The notes: generated from the sequence alone by a model not told the origin. Shown: positions 27,026 to 35,930, numbered from the stretch's first letter. The stretch: DNA of 64,000 nucleotides from Bog-473 sp963788585 (GCA_963788585.1 CAWBHA010000003.1:2046001-2110000), one strand, 5' to 3'. Numbers and translations are program-made.

Positions 27026-28153
27026 TCAGAGCCGGCCCACCGCAGCGATGGTCTCGATCACCCGAGACTGGTCATCAGGTGAGAGCGCCGATCCCGTGGG
27101 CAGGCACAGACCCTGGTCGAAGACCCGGGCGCAGTGTCCGGGTCCCACAAGGGGGACCCCGGCGAAGGCCGGTTGCAGGTGAAGGGGCTTCCAGGTCGGT
27201 CGCGATTCGATGTCTTCGGCCTCGAGGGCCAACCGCAGGCATTCTCGATCTACCCCGAAGAGATCGGGATCGATGAGGATACAGGTCAGCCAGTAATTGG
27301 AGGTGCCAGAGGGGGTGCGCGGCATCGGCGTGATTCCGGGCAGGCCGGCCAGTCCCTCCAGGTACGCCCGATCGATCTGCTTCCGGCGCTCGATGCGGTT
27401 GTCGAGTCCGCGCAGCTGCGCCCTTCCGAGTGCGGCGAGCAGGTTGGAGAGGCGATAGTTGAATCCCACGGTTGTGTGTTCGAAGTGGGAGACCGGCTCC
27501 CTGGCCTGCGTGGCCAGATGGCGGGCTCGTTCGGCCAATTGCGGTGATCGGGTCACCAGCATCCCGCCACCACTCGTGGTGATGATCTTGTTTCCGTTGA
27601 ACGAGAAGATCCCGGCGACGCCGAACGAGCCCGCTGCCTGGCCCCGGTACGTCGCGCCGAGGGCCTCGGCCGAGTCATCGATGAGCGGCACGTCGAACCT
27701 CTGGCAGAGCGCTTCCAGCGCCACGTAGTCGGCTGTCTCCCCGTAGAGGTCCACGGTGACGACCGCGGAAGGGAGCCGACCCACCGCGGCCCTCTCGGTC
27801 AGCGCCTCGTGGACGAGGGCCGGATCGAGATTCCAGCTGTCGGCAGAGCAGTCGATGAACACCGGATGTGCTCCCAGGTAGGTGACTGCCGCGGCGCTGG
27901 CGATGAAGGTCAGGGATGGAACCAGCACCTCGTCGCCACGCTCGACGCCGGCCAGGAGCAGGGCCAGGTGCAACGCGGCCGTTCCACTGGACAGGGCCAC
28001 GGCGTGTGCCACGCCGGTCCTCTCGGCCATTTCGCGCTCGAAGGCGTCGATGTCCGGCCCAGTTGGTGCGATCCAGTTCGAGTCGAACGCCTCCAGCAAC
28101 ATCCGCCGCTCTTCGTCTCCCACCTCCGGCGGAGACAGGAAGACGCGGGTCAC
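27026..28153 (-). CDS. DegT/DnrJ/EryC1/StrS sugar aminotransferase (PglE-like)
   Basis: 375 residues from a GTG at 28153 that overlaps the stop of the upstream gene (GTGA). The Schiff-base Lys is K189 in FSFNGNKIITTSGGG and the ring-stacking Asp is D160 in LIDDSAEALGATY. The N-terminus RVFLSPPEVGDEERRMLLEAF and SNWIAPTGPDIDAFE match PglE/LegC-type enzymes that aminate UDP-4-keto-6-deoxy-GlcNAc with glutamate. The dehydratase at 4664-6703 would supply the keto-sugar. The gene is the last of a GNAT / phosphotransferase / aminotransferase unit, matching the pgl and Qui4N-type cassettes. Confidence 0.9.
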   Translation of the reverse strand: MTRVFLSPPEVGDEERRMLLEAFDSNWIAPTGPDIDAFEREMAERTGVAHAVALSSGTAALHLALLLAGVERGDEVLVPSLTFIASAAAVTYLGAHPVFIDCSADSWNLDPALVHEALTERAAVGRLPSAVVTVDLYGETADYVALEALCQRFDVPLIDDSAEALGATYRGQAAGSFGVAGIFSFNGNKIITTSGGGMLVTRSPQLAERARHLATQAREPVSHFEHTTVGFNYRLSNLLAALGRAQLRGLDNRIERRKQIDRAYLEGLAGLPGITPMPRTPSGTSNYWLTCILIDPDLFGVDRECLRLALEAEDIESRPTWKPLHLQPAFAGVPLVGPGHCARVFDQGLCLPTGSALSPDDQSRVIETIAAVGRL

Positions 28154-29115
28154 TGCGAGGCCCCGGGGGAAGCGCTCAATCCGCCGACCAGCGAGGCTGC
28201 ACCCAGAACGACCAGGGCTACCGCCAGATCGATCACCACGGCCACTGTCATGGACGCATGGCCTACCACCGCCAAGACGGTCACCACCACCGCGGCCATC
28301 TCGGCGACGATGTAGGCGGCACTCGCGGTCGTGCGGGACATTCCTCTGGCCACCAGGAGGTCGTAGGGATGGGAGCGGTCCCCGCTCAGGAGCGAACGGC
28401 CGCCCCGACGACGCCGCACGATGGCACACATCACTTCGGCCGCCGGAACGGCGAGCAAGGCCAGAGCGGCGACACCGTTTGCACTGGCGACGCCGACAGC
28501 CCACGCGTCGGTGATGAGCACGGTCATGGACGCCCCGAGGAGGTAGGAGCCGCCATCCCCCAGATAGATGCGGGCCGGGGGACGGTTGTACCAGAGGAAC
28601 GCGACCAGAGCTCCGGTCAGGGCGGCGGCCATGAGGCGTGCAGGACCGTGGAGGACCACGGCGAAGCCCACGGCGGCAGCAGCCGCGACCCCGGCGCAGA
28701 GCATGTCGAGGCCGTCGAGCAGATTGAATCCGTTGATCAAGACGACGCTGGCGACGAGGACGAGTGGGACACCGATCCAACCCGGCAAGTGGATCGGCTG
28801 GATGGCGGCGATGATCGCTCCCACACCCAGCTGGGCCGCGAGCCGTAGCGGCGCCGGAAGATCGAAGCGGTCGTCGCAGACCCCGACCACGAGCGCAACG
28901 CCCAACGGGACGAGGACGACGGGGCGACCGACCCATCCTCCGATGACCAGCCCGGCGAAGACAGCCACGCCGCCCAGGTAGGGCACGGGCGTGTCCTGGG
29001 TCTTGAGCGGTCCGGGGCGATCCATGACGCGCCAGCGATGGGCGGCTGCGATGCAGGCCGGCACGGCCACTGCTGTGGCCACCAGGGCCCCCACAGCGAC
29101 GAGCAGGACCTCCAT
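28150..29115 (-). CDS. Undecaprenyl-phosphate glycosyl-1-phosphate transferase (WecA/MraY family)
   Basis: 321 residues from the ATG at 29115, one base after the GNAT stop (TGAGATG). About ten membrane helices. The catalytic Asp-rich loops are seen as CDDRFD (80-85) and NGFNLLDGLD (128-137), followed by YLGDGGSYLLG, and a late SHPYDLLVARG region equivalent to the HxxHH loop. It would start repeat-unit synthesis by moving a HexNAc-1-phosphate from UDP-sugar to undecaprenyl phosphate. A WbpL-like role with a 6-deoxy amino sugar is suggested by its neighbours. Confidence 0.9.
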   Translation of the reverse strand: MEVLLVAVGALVATAVAVPACIAAAHRWRVMDRPGPLKTQDTPVPYLGGVAVFAGLVIGGWVGRPVVLVPLGVALVVGVCDDRFDLPAPLRLAAQLGVGAIIAAIQPIHLPGWIGVPLVLVASVVLINGFNLLDGLDMLCAGVAAAAAVGFAVVLHGPARLMAAALTGALVAFLWYNRPPARIYLGDGGSYLLGASMTVLITDAWAVGVASANGVAALALLAVPAAEVMCAIVRRRRGGRSLLSGDRSHPYDLLVARGMSRTTASAAYIVAEMAAVVVTVLAVVGHASMTVAVVIDLAVALVVLGAASLVGGLSASPGASQ

Positions 29116-29116
29116 C

Positions 29117-29734
29117 TCACGTCCTCGCCGCGGGACGCGTGGTCCACTGCATGACGAGGGACTCGGTGCCGGCATGCAACTCGAACCGTTCAGCTGGTTC
29201 GAATCCAGCTCGCCGGTACAGCGCGATTGCCGTTTCGTTGCCCGCCGCGACCACGACGTAGGCGGTGTGCAACCCCCGCCGGCCGATCTCCTCGAGGAAC
29301 CCCTCCACCAGAATCGAACCCGCCCCCCGGCCCCGGACGACCGAGTCGACCGCAACGGACAGGAGCTCAGCGCCCTCGCCAGCATGACCCGTGCCGTGAC
29401 GAAGGGTCTCTGCGACCCGTCGCCAGGATCGGAGCAACCGGCCGCCGCAGGCCAGCGCGGCAGCTGCGCCGTCACGCCATACGAAGGCCCGGTAGAGGGC
29501 GCCCACATCCGTCGACCCCGCGAGGAAACCGACGGTGGTCGCGTCGTGCTCGACGACGAGCAGGAAGGACCCGGGGACCCGGACCACCCGCCGGTACAGC
29601 CTGCGCAGAAACCTCGGGCCCAGGATGCTCAAGAACCCCTCGTGAATCTGCCCCGCATGGAGGGCTGCGGCCGCGGTGGCGTCGTCCACCGTTCCGGTGC
29701 GAAGCACCACGCCGTTTTGTGAGTTCGAACCCAT
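29117..29734 (-). CDS. GNAT-family N-acetyltransferase
   Basis: 205 residues from the ATG at 29734 (GAAGG just upstream); the frame opens earlier with 20 Arg-rich residues. The acetyl-CoA loop is SVVRGRGAGSILVEGFLEEI, followed by AYVVVAAGNETAIALYRRAGF, the usual GNAT end. Next to a sugar aminotransferase and a WecA-like enzyme it probably acetylates a 4-amino sugar nucleotide, taking the step done by PglD in other bacteria but with a different fold (compare WeeI/PseH). Substrate is inferred. Confidence 0.82.
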   Translation of the reverse strand: MGSNSQNGVVLRTGTVDDATAAAALHAGQIHEGFLSILGPRFLRRLYRRVVRVPGSFLLVVEHDATTVGFLAGSTDVGALYRAFVWRDGAAAALACGGRLLRSWRRVAETLRHGTGHAGEGAELLSVAVDSVVRGRGAGSILVEGFLEEIGRRGLHTAYVVVAAGNETAIALYRRAGFEPAERFELHAGTESLVMQWTTRPAART

Positions 29735-29930
29735 CGCCTTCGCCGTCGCCTCCGAACGCCTCCGAACGCCTGCGGTGACAGGCCGTCTCGTCACAATTGG
29801 TGATGCGACTGCGATGAAGGCAGCGTAGTTCGTCCGGGGCGGCGGGGACTGCCGCTGGATCCTGGCGCGGGCTGCGATGGCGAGTCGGAGCGAGCTAGGG
29901 CTACCATCCGGGTGTCTGTCGGGGTCGGAG

Positions 29931-29944
29931 CCCCCCTAGGGGGG
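29931..29944. repeat. Palindrome CCCCCCTAGGGGGG upstream of a small gene
   Basis: A 14-base perfect palindrome lying 28 bases before the start of the small membrane protein. It could be an operator, an RNA hairpin in the leader, or a terminator for antisense transcripts. There is no T-run. Confidence 0.4.
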
Positions 29945-29971
29945 GTGTTGGCCGAACGGAGGAGATGAGAA

Positions 29972-30307
29972 ATGTCGGATACCGCCAAATGGGTCATCTG
30001 TGCCATATGTGCCGTACTGGGCATAGTTGCTCTGATCTATGCGGTGATCTACCTGGCCGTGCCGATCCACTCGTTGCCGGGCTTCGTTCCCGGGAAGACG
30101 GCCACTACGGGCCACTACCACAAGCGAGCCTTCGTCTCGGCCGTCATTGGCATCGTCCTGTTGGCCATCGCCGTCTATCTGGGAATGGCGACCCGGCGTT
30201 CGACGGCCGCTCACGCGGGATCAACTCCTCAGCCTGCGGGCGGATCCGTACCTGAGGACACCCCGTCAACGGATGCCGGCGGCGAAGGGGACGCGGTCCG
30301 GTCCTGA
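29972..30307 (+). CDS. Small two-helix membrane protein
   Basis: 111 residues with a very strong GGAGGAG eight bases before the ATG. Two membrane helices (about 8-30 and 53-73) are joined by a loop with VPIHSLPGFVPGK and a HYHK cluster. The C-terminal 35 residues are polar, Pro/Ser/Thr/Gly rich and acidic. No family is recognised. It diverges from the GNAT operon. A hairpin follows 18 bases after its stop, so it is probably a single-gene transcript. Confidence 0.72.
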   Translation: MSDTAKWVICAICAVLGIVALIYAVIYLAVPIHSLPGFVPGKTATTGHYHKRAFVSAVIGIVLLAIAVYLGMATRRSTAAHAGSTPQPAGGSVPEDTPSTDAGGEGDAVRS

Positions 30308-30320
30308 CAGGGCAACGCGA

Positions 30321-30347
30321 CCGGGTGAGCCATTTCGGCTCGACCGG
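30321..30347 (+). terminator. Possible T-less hairpin terminator
   Basis: GAGCC (30327-30331) pairs with GGCTC (30337-30341) around an ATTTC loop, with a further outer CCGG/CCGG pair. It sits just past the stop of the small membrane gene. No T-run follows. Confidence 0.35.
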
Positions 30348-30464
30348 AGCAGCCTCAGGCGAAGGCGGGAGTGATCAGGTGGCCGGAGCGATGCTGATCT
30401 CCGAGGCGATTGCCGGCCGCCAAAGACGCGCATCTCCCCCTAAGGGCCGGAGTCCTCAGCGGTC

Positions 30465-31301
30465 GTGAGGTGTGCCACCTGTCACAATGAGGGTTGGCGT
30501 TACCTCTACCACCGCCAAGGTTGGGCCTTTGTCCGTTGCACGACATGCGGGCTGGTTCGACTCGACCCCATTCCAACCGATGACCAGCTTGCCGACCACT
30601 ACGGCGCACGATTCGAGTCGGGGAACTACGAACCTGCAAAGGCTGTCGAGCGCGTGCCGACGCTGCGGGGCGTCTTCGACGAGTTCGCGGCAAGGCCGTC
30701 CGGACGCATTTTCGATGTCGGCTGCTTCGACGGCGGCCTGCTCGACATTGCCGCTGACAGCGGCTGGGAGACCTGGGGTATCGATTACCAGGGTCCCGCA
30801 GTGGAGATCGCGCGAGAAAAGCATCCCGGAAGAGTTGCGGTGGGTGCGTTGGAATCCTACGAGCCTCCTCGCCGAGACTTCGATGTCGTCGCCGGGGTCG
30901 GCGTCATAGAGCACTTGCGACAACCCGATTCCTTCACGAAGTTCGCAGCCGAGGCACTGAAGCCCGGTGGTCTCCTCGTGATCCAGACTCCCGATCGTGG
31001 GTCGTTGCCTGCGGCGGTACTCGGCCGCTATTGGCCCCCTGTCGCCCCTCCGGAACACATCTGGTACTTCAACCGCACGAATCTGAGACGACTGCTCGGC
31101 GATGCCGGGTTCGAGACACTTCACGTTCGAGCCCACTGGAAACCTTTGCGGGTTGGGTACGTCTACGAGCAGCTCGGCGTCTTCGGCCCAGAGCTCCAAC
31201 GCCTGGCTCGCCCAATTCAGAGGCTGCCTCGTGTTCTGAACTGGCAACTACCCATGTACGGGGGCGAAATGCTCCTTCTGGCAAGGCGCTCCCACCAGTG
31301 A
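30465..31301 (+). CDS. SAM methyltransferase with N-terminal zinc-ribbon
   Basis: 278 residues from a GTG. Cys3, Cys6, Cys25 and Cys28 (CATC and CTTC) form a zinc-ribbon-like knuckle. The class I SAM fold follows with IFDVGCFDGGLL (motif I, about residue 82), GVGVIEHL (motif IV) and KPGGLLVIQTPD. This domain order is common among methyltransferases in glycan and natural-product loci. The target is likely a sugar hydroxyl or a lipid-linked glycan. It converges on the LhgO-like gene with only five bases between stops. Confidence 0.84.
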   Translation: MRCATCHNEGWRYLYHRQGWAFVRCTTCGLVRLDPIPTDDQLADHYGARFESGNYEPAKAVERVPTLRGVFDEFAARPSGRIFDVGCFDGGLLDIAADSGWETWGIDYQGPAVEIAREKHPGRVAVGALESYEPPRRDFDVVAGVGVIEHLRQPDSFTKFAAEALKPGGLLVIQTPDRGSLPAAVLGRYWPPVAPPEHIWYFNRTNLRRLLGDAGFETLHVRAHWKPLRVGYVYEQLGVFGPELQRLARPIQRLPRVLNWQLPMYGGEMLLLARRSHQ

Positions 31302-31306
31302 GCATT

Positions 31307-32533
31307 TCAAGTCAGACGTAGCCCGGAACTGTCCTGCGGTAGGTCGCCGAGGTAGTTGTCGCACACGTAGGACGCGATGGCCAGCGATGCCGTCGCCGCC
31401 GGCGACGGTGCGTTGCGCACGGCGACAACGGGCCCACGTCGGTGGACAACGAAGTCATCTACCAGCAGCCCGTTGCGATCGACCGCTTGGGCCCGGATGC
31501 CGGCGGACCGGGCGCCCAAATCCGATGCCTGCAGCTCCGGTACGTACCGCTTGGCCCGGCGCAAGTAGAGCCGCCGGCTTGCGGAGCCGGCGAACTCGGA
31601 GAGACCGGAAGCCCAGTAGGTCCGGGCCATCCTGCGAAATCCTTCGTACTTGAGCAACTCGAGGAGGGCCGCCGCGTCGATCTGGCGCCTCCGGTAGCCC
31701 TCGCGCGCGAATGCCAAGACGGCGTTGGGCCCGACCGATACTGATCCGTCGACATGGCGAGTGAAATGCACACCCAGAAATGGCAGATTGGGTTTTGGTA
31801 CCGGGTAGACGAGCGCTCGCACGAGATCCCTTCGACCGGGCACCAACTCGAAGTATTCCCCCCGAAAGGGGACGATGTGGGGGTCCTCTTCGTCGCCTGC
31901 CGAGATCGCCAGCCGGTCGCCGTGGAGGCCGGCACATATCACGACCCGGTCGAAGGTCAGCTGGCCGTCGTCCAGCTTGGCCCGCACCACGTTGCGTGTT
32001 CCACTGGTGTCGAGCGATCGGATCTCCGTCCCCAAGAGGATCGCTCCTCCGGCCTGCACAATGTCATCGGCCATCGCCTCGGCAATCTGGCTGAAGTCCA
32101 CGACAGCGGTGGTCGGTGAATGGAGAGCCAGGACGCCGTCGACGTGTGGTTCGATCTCGACCATCCCTCTTCGATCGACGAGTCGCACGCTCGTCAGACC
32201 GTTTTGCATCGCCCGTTCGTGAAGGGACCGCAGAATCTCTGCTTCGTGATCATCGAGTGCGACGACGAGCTTGCCGCACTCGAGAAAGGGCAACCCGCGC
32301 TCCGAACAGAAAGACTTCAGCATTCGTCCGCCCGCTCGGCACAATGAGGCCCGTAGCGATCCGGGTGTGTAGTACAAGCCGGCGTGGACGACTCCGCTGT
32401 TCCTCCCAGTCTGGTGCTGGGCGAGGGAGGTCTCCTTCTCGACGACGACCAGGTTCACGCCGGGGATCCTGGCCAGGAGCTCACGCGCCACGGCCAGACC
32501 GATGATCCCACCTCCGATGACGCCGATTCGCAT
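31307..32533 (-). CDS. lhgO: L-2-hydroxyglutarate oxidase-like FAD enzyme (LhgO family)
   Basis: 408 residues from the ATG at 32533, placing the FAD loop VIGGGIIGLAVARELL at the N-terminus; an earlier in-frame start adds an unlikely tail. HQTGRNSGVVHAGLYYTPGSLRA and VPFRGEYFEL are diagnostic of LhgO/L2HGDH in the DAO family. Known members oxidise L-2-hydroxyglutarate to 2-oxoglutarate and pass electrons to the quinone pool. Such genes turn up in actinobacterial glycan loci without a proven link. Here it may recycle a by-product or oxidise a sugar acid; that is speculation. Confidence 0.86.
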   Translation of the reverse strand: MRIGVIGGGIIGLAVARELLARIPGVNLVVVEKETSLAQHQTGRNSGVVHAGLYYTPGSLRASLCRAGGRMLKSFCSERGLPFLECGKLVVALDDHEAEILRSLHERAMQNGLTSVRLVDRRGMVEIEPHVDGVLALHSPTTAVVDFSQIAEAMADDIVQAGGAILLGTEIRSLDTSGTRNVVRAKLDDGQLTFDRVVICAGLHGDRLAISAGDEEDPHIVPFRGEYFELVPGRRDLVRALVYPVPKPNLPFLGVHFTRHVDGSVSVGPNAVLAFAREGYRRRQIDAAALLELLKYEGFRRMARTYWASGLSEFAGSASRRLYLRRAKRYVPELQASDLGARSAGIRAQAVDRNGLLVDDFVVHRRGPVVAVRNAPSPAATASLAIASYVCDNYLGDLPQDSSGLRLT

Positions 32534-32635
32534 TGCGGTCTTCGAACCACCCACTCCCAGAAGAAGATAAGCCGAGGGGGAGCCTAACCAAGGCTTGCGG
32601 GCCCGGCGAATCCTGGAAAGACTGAATTGGTGGGA

Positions 32636-33157
32636 ATGCGAGCAGCCGTCGCACGCGTTTGGCTGTTCAGCCACACTCCCGAGGGTCGGAAACTGGTCCG
32701 CTACGCCCTGGTCTCCGTCGTCTCGGCTGTGTTCGCCTTTACTGTCCTCACGGTTGTCTATGGAGTGCTGCAGCTCTGGACTGAGGTGCCCAGCGTTGTC
32801 GTCTCCAATATTGTGGCGACCTTCTTCAACTACTACCTCAATCGGCGCTGGGTCTGGGGGAAATCGGGTCGGTCCAATCTGTTGAAGGAGGTTCTACCCT
32901 TCTGGATCACGTCCATAAGCGGCATGATCTTGGCTCTGTACACCGCATCACTCGCACGTCAATTCTCCGACAGTCATCACCTCGGCCACTGGACACGCAC
33001 CGTCGTTGTCCTGGGAGCGAATACCCTTGCGTTCGGGATCATTTGGGGAATCAAGTTCCTCATCCTCAACCGCATCTTTCGGCAACTCCCTGGGACGGAG
33101 TCGGTGGACGGCGAGTCGGATCCCCAGGAGCCGGAATGGAAGGGCCTACCGACATGA
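32636..33157 (+). CDS. GtrA-like flippase-type membrane protein
   Basis: 173 residues from the ATG at 32636 (GGTGGGA just upstream; a GTG and TTG lie within nine bases). Four membrane helices, with VRYALVSVVSAVFAFTVLTVVY, a central NIVATFFNYYLNRRWVW motif and a final IKFLILNRIF, all typical of the GtrA family. Members are thought to move polyprenyl-phosphate sugars across the membrane for outer glycosylation. The GT39-like gene next on the same strand and the DPM-like GT2 genes nearby supply the other parts of such a system. Confidence 0.86.
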   Translation: MRAAVARVWLFSHTPEGRKLVRYALVSVVSAVFAFTVLTVVYGVLQLWTEVPSVVVSNIVATFFNYYLNRRWVWGKSGRSNLLKEVLPFWITSISGMILALYTASLARQFSDSHHLGHWTRTVVVLGANTLAFGIIWGIKFLILNRIFRQLPGTESVDGESDPQEPEWKGLPT

Positions 33158-33399
33158 GATGCATGAGTCTGTCTGCCACGCCCTCCTCTCGATTCGTTGG
33201 GAGATCCATAATCCCTTGTCACAGGCCTGTTTGCTCGGTGCTAGCGTCCCCCCGGTGCAGGGTGGTGCTGTCGAGGTCGCAAGAATTTGTGGTGGAATTG
33301 GCGTAATTGAAAACCGGTTCGGCCCCGACGAATCGGGCCGACGCACCGTTGCCCTCGGCGACGGCGATTTGGGCGACGGTGGCTGCGGGGAGCGGATCG

Positions 33400-35118
33400 A
33401 TGGTGGGGAGCGGTAACCAATCGACGGGTCGGGACAGCGGCGCGGTCTCCGAGCTCTCTGCGCGGCTGGTTGAACCCCTGTCTCTCGAGGACGATCCGGC
33501 ACGCGTCGGACTGGTGACGAGTCACGTCGATCAGACTCCTTTGCCGCGACGGTTCATCGCGTTTGTCGCAATCGTCACTCTTGGCGGCTTCTTGGTGCGG
33601 CTCCCGTCGTTCCATGATTCGCTCTTCGGCGATGAAATCTCGACCTATTTCATTGTCACAGGACACAGCCTGTCACGCGTTCTTCGATTGGTGGAAAGCA
33701 ACCAGGAAACCTCGCCGCCGCTGTATTTCATCTTGGCCTGGGCAACGAAGGGTCTCCTCAACAGTCCTGCTGAGTCGATCCGGCTGGTGTCCTTGATCAC
33801 CGGGACGGCCGCGATCCCACTCACGTTCCTGCTCGGCCTGTGGACTGTTGGGCGGCGGGCGGCACTGGTCGGTGCGACCTGCATGGCTCTGTCCCCCTAC
33901 ATGATCTTCTTCTCGACCGAAGCCCGGCCGTTCATGCTGGTGCTCTTCTTCACCCTGCTGTCCTCGCTCGCGCTTCTGCGCGCGCTGGACAGCCGAAAGA
34001 TCATCTGGTGGGTGGCCTACGCGGCCTTCTCATGTGGCGCCGTCTATAGCCACTACGTGGCTGTGTTTTTGCTCTTTGTGCAATTTGTATGGGCATTCTG
34101 GGCCCAGCCCAGCGCACGGAAGCCCCTCATTGTGGCAAACGTGGTTGCCGTACTGGGTTTCGTGCCGTGGATCAACGGTCTTCGGGAGGACCTGCACGCA
34201 CCGAGCTTCATCAATGCTCTGGCGCCCCTCAAACCGAACGTTGTCGGAACCATTCTCGATACCTCGTGGATCGGTCATCCTTACCTGTACCTCAATCAAG
34301 TGCCCGGTGTACCTGTTGCCATACTCGCCGGAGTCGGCTTGGCGGTTGGATTGGTCGGGCTGCTCCTCAAAGCGAGGGGAGGGATGGGAATACGGGGCTG
34401 GAGCCTGACTTCCCGGACGAGCTTGATCGTACTCCTCGCCTTCGCGCCAGCCTGCCTCCTGATCCTGTACAGCGCCGTACGCACGAGCATCTTTGGCGGC
34501 CCGTTCCTCATCGCCGGCTGGCCCGGTCTGGCGGTCACCATGGGGCTCATCGTGACGCGGCCCGCGAAACCACTGCGGTACGTGGCGATGGCCCTCACGC
34601 TCGGGGCCTATGCCATCGGCGGGCTCATCATGCTCGGCCCGACAGCCCAGCGACCGAACGTCGACACGGTGGTGTCGTACATCAACCAGGTCGGAGCCCC
34701 GGGCGATCCGATCGTCAGCCTGAGTTTCTTTGCGAATCCGCTCTCTGAAGTCGATGTAGCTCTGGCTGACGATGGGGTCGCTGACCGATATCCGGTGCTC
34801 CGCCTCGGGTCCCCGCCGCTGCCGTCACAGCTCAAGCCCTACTCCGGCCCCAACCCACAACCTGTATTCTTCGGGCTCGCCGACGTCCCTCCTCAAGACG
34901 TGGCCGCTCAGGCGGTTTCCCTCGCACGACACGGCACGATTTTCTTCTTGTGGTACAGCACCTCGCTTTACCCGAACAATGCCCCCAGCGAATCAAAAGA
35001 GTTCTTGAGCGCCCTTCCCGCTCGGTACCACGTCGTCAAGCGCATCATTGTCTCTAACTTCGGCGGCGGGTTTTACGAGAAGCTCTACGTCATCAAGGAC
35101 ACCGGACTGCGTCGCTGA
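33400..35118 (+). CDS. GT39/ArnT-like polyprenyl-phosphate sugar transferase
   Basis: 572 residues from the ATG at 33400 with GGGGAG eight bases upstream. After a cytosolic lead of about 50 residues there are about 10-12 membrane helices. The first outside loop has FGDEISTY (D78 E79), the acidic catalytic site of GT-C enzymes. FFSTEARPFMLVLFFTLLSS corresponds to the conserved ARxY-type segment of the PMT-like family. The C-terminal part is soluble and probably outside. It would transfer a sugar from a polyprenyl phosphate donor to a glycan or protein. It pairs with GtrA upstream. Confidence 0.84.
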   Translation: MVGSGNQSTGRDSGAVSELSARLVEPLSLEDDPARVGLVTSHVDQTPLPRRFIAFVAIVTLGGFLVRLPSFHDSLFGDEISTYFIVTGHSLSRVLRLVESNQETSPPLYFILAWATKGLLNSPAESIRLVSLITGTAAIPLTFLLGLWTVGRRAALVGATCMALSPYMIFFSTEARPFMLVLFFTLLSSLALLRALDSRKIIWWVAYAAFSCGAVYSHYVAVFLLFVQFVWAFWAQPSARKPLIVANVVAVLGFVPWINGLREDLHAPSFINALAPLKPNVVGTILDTSWIGHPYLYLNQVPGVPVAILAGVGLAVGLVGLLLKARGGMGIRGWSLTSRTSLIVLLAFAPACLLILYSAVRTSIFGGPFLIAGWPGLAVTMGLIVTRPAKPLRYVAMALTLGAYAIGGLIMLGPTAQRPNVDTVVSYINQVGAPGDPIVSLSFFANPLSEVDVALADDGVADRYPVLRLGSPPLPSQLKPYSGPNPQPVFFGLADVPPQDVAAQAVSLARHGTIFFLWYSTSLYPNNAPSESKEFLSALPARYHVVKRIIVSNFGGGFYEKLYVIKDTGLRR

Positions 35119-35136
35119 AGGACGCTTCCGGGTGCC

Positions 35137-35167
35137 GCGCCCCTGGGGCGCAGGAACAGCGTTCCTG
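35137..35167. terminator. Tandem hairpins between convergent genes
   Basis: GCGCCCC/GGGGCGC (35137-35151) and CAGGAAC/GTTCCTG (35151-35167) sit side by side in the 56-base gap between the GT39-like and GT2 genes. A two-way, T-poor terminator is likely. Confidence 0.5.
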
Positions 35168-35174
35168 GACTCGC

Positions 35175-35930
35175 TCAGAACCAGCGTACGCCGACTCGAT
35201 GCAGCGAGGCACGGATCAGAGTGAGCATGTACCCTCCGAGTTCGTGGCCCAGGCGAAACTTGGACTGCTCGCGCACCATGGGCCCGGTGGGCACCCCAGG
35301 TAGACGAACTGTCTTTCCGCCGGCCAGGAGGACCTTGAAGGTCATCTCGGAACACACGGACAGCCGGCGTCCACTGATCCCGAGGGCCTGGACAAAGGTG
35401 CGGTTGAAGGCGCGGAAGCCATAGGTGCTGTCCGGGATGTCGACACCCAGCATCACCTTGATTGCTCGCTGGTACATCGCCTGATAGATGACGAACCGTT
35501 TGGGCACGTCTACGGCGGTGTCGTTGCCGTCGAATCGGGAGCAGAGCACAAGATGGGCCCCTCCGCGCAGCTCCGCCAACATCTTGGGTATGAGATCCAC
35601 CGGATCCCGGGCGTCGGGCATCAAAATCACGCAATACCGTCCCTCGGCGTAGGCTGTGCCGAGGCGGAGCGCCGAGCCGAAGCCGCTCTGTGAGCGATCC
35701 TGAACGAGGAGACGGGTGTGGAGCAGAGGGTAACGCTCTGCGAGCTCGGCGGCCTGATCGAGAGTGCCGTCCCTACTGCCGGCATCGACGATCAGGACCT
35801 CTGCTGGCGCACCGGCCGTCGCCAGGGCGTTGTTGAGGTTTTCGAGGGTCTTGGCGATCGTCAGCGCGTCGTCCAGCGTCGGGATTATCACCGACGTTTC
35901 GATCGTGCTCAACGTTCGGCTACCTGCCAC
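35175..35930 (-). CDS. Glycosyltransferase family 2, DPM1-like
   Basis: 251 residues from a GTG at 35930; a TTG at 35912 overlapping the upstream stop (TTGA) is an equal choice. Motifs are TSVIIPTLDDALTIAKTLENL, LIVDAGSRDGT, a glycine/alanine-rich QSGFGSALRLGTAYAEG, and LMPDARDPVDLIPKM for the metal-binding site. DYGF-type RAFNRTF and the lack of C-terminal membrane helices suggest a soluble polyprenyl-phosphate hexose synthase. It could load a sugar onto undecaprenyl phosphate for GT-C enzymes. It is the last gene of the 43.1-35.2 kb operon. Confidence 0.84.
   Translation of the reverse strand: MAGSRTLSTIETSVIIPTLDDALTIAKTLENLNNALATAGAPAEVLIVDAGSRDGTLDQAAELAERYPLLHTRLLVQDRSQSGFGSALRLGTAYAEGRYCVILMPDARDPVDLIPKMLAELRGGAHLVLCSRFDGNDTAVDVPKRFVIYQAMYQRAIKVMLGVDIPDSTYGFRAFNRTFVQALGISGRRLSVCSEMTFKVLLAGGKTVRLPGVPTGPMVREQSKFRLGHELGGYMLTLIRASLHRVGVRWF

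Noticed and set aside
29195..29215. A perfect T-arm-like hairpin (AGCTGG, TTCGAAT, CCAGCT)
   Set aside because: It lies inside the GNAT coding region, encoding GFEPAERF on the minus strand, and no tRNA body surrounds it.
35909..35930. Frame break suspected between the cupin and GT2 genes
   Set aside because: Both proteins are complete; the overlap is a normal coupled stop/start.
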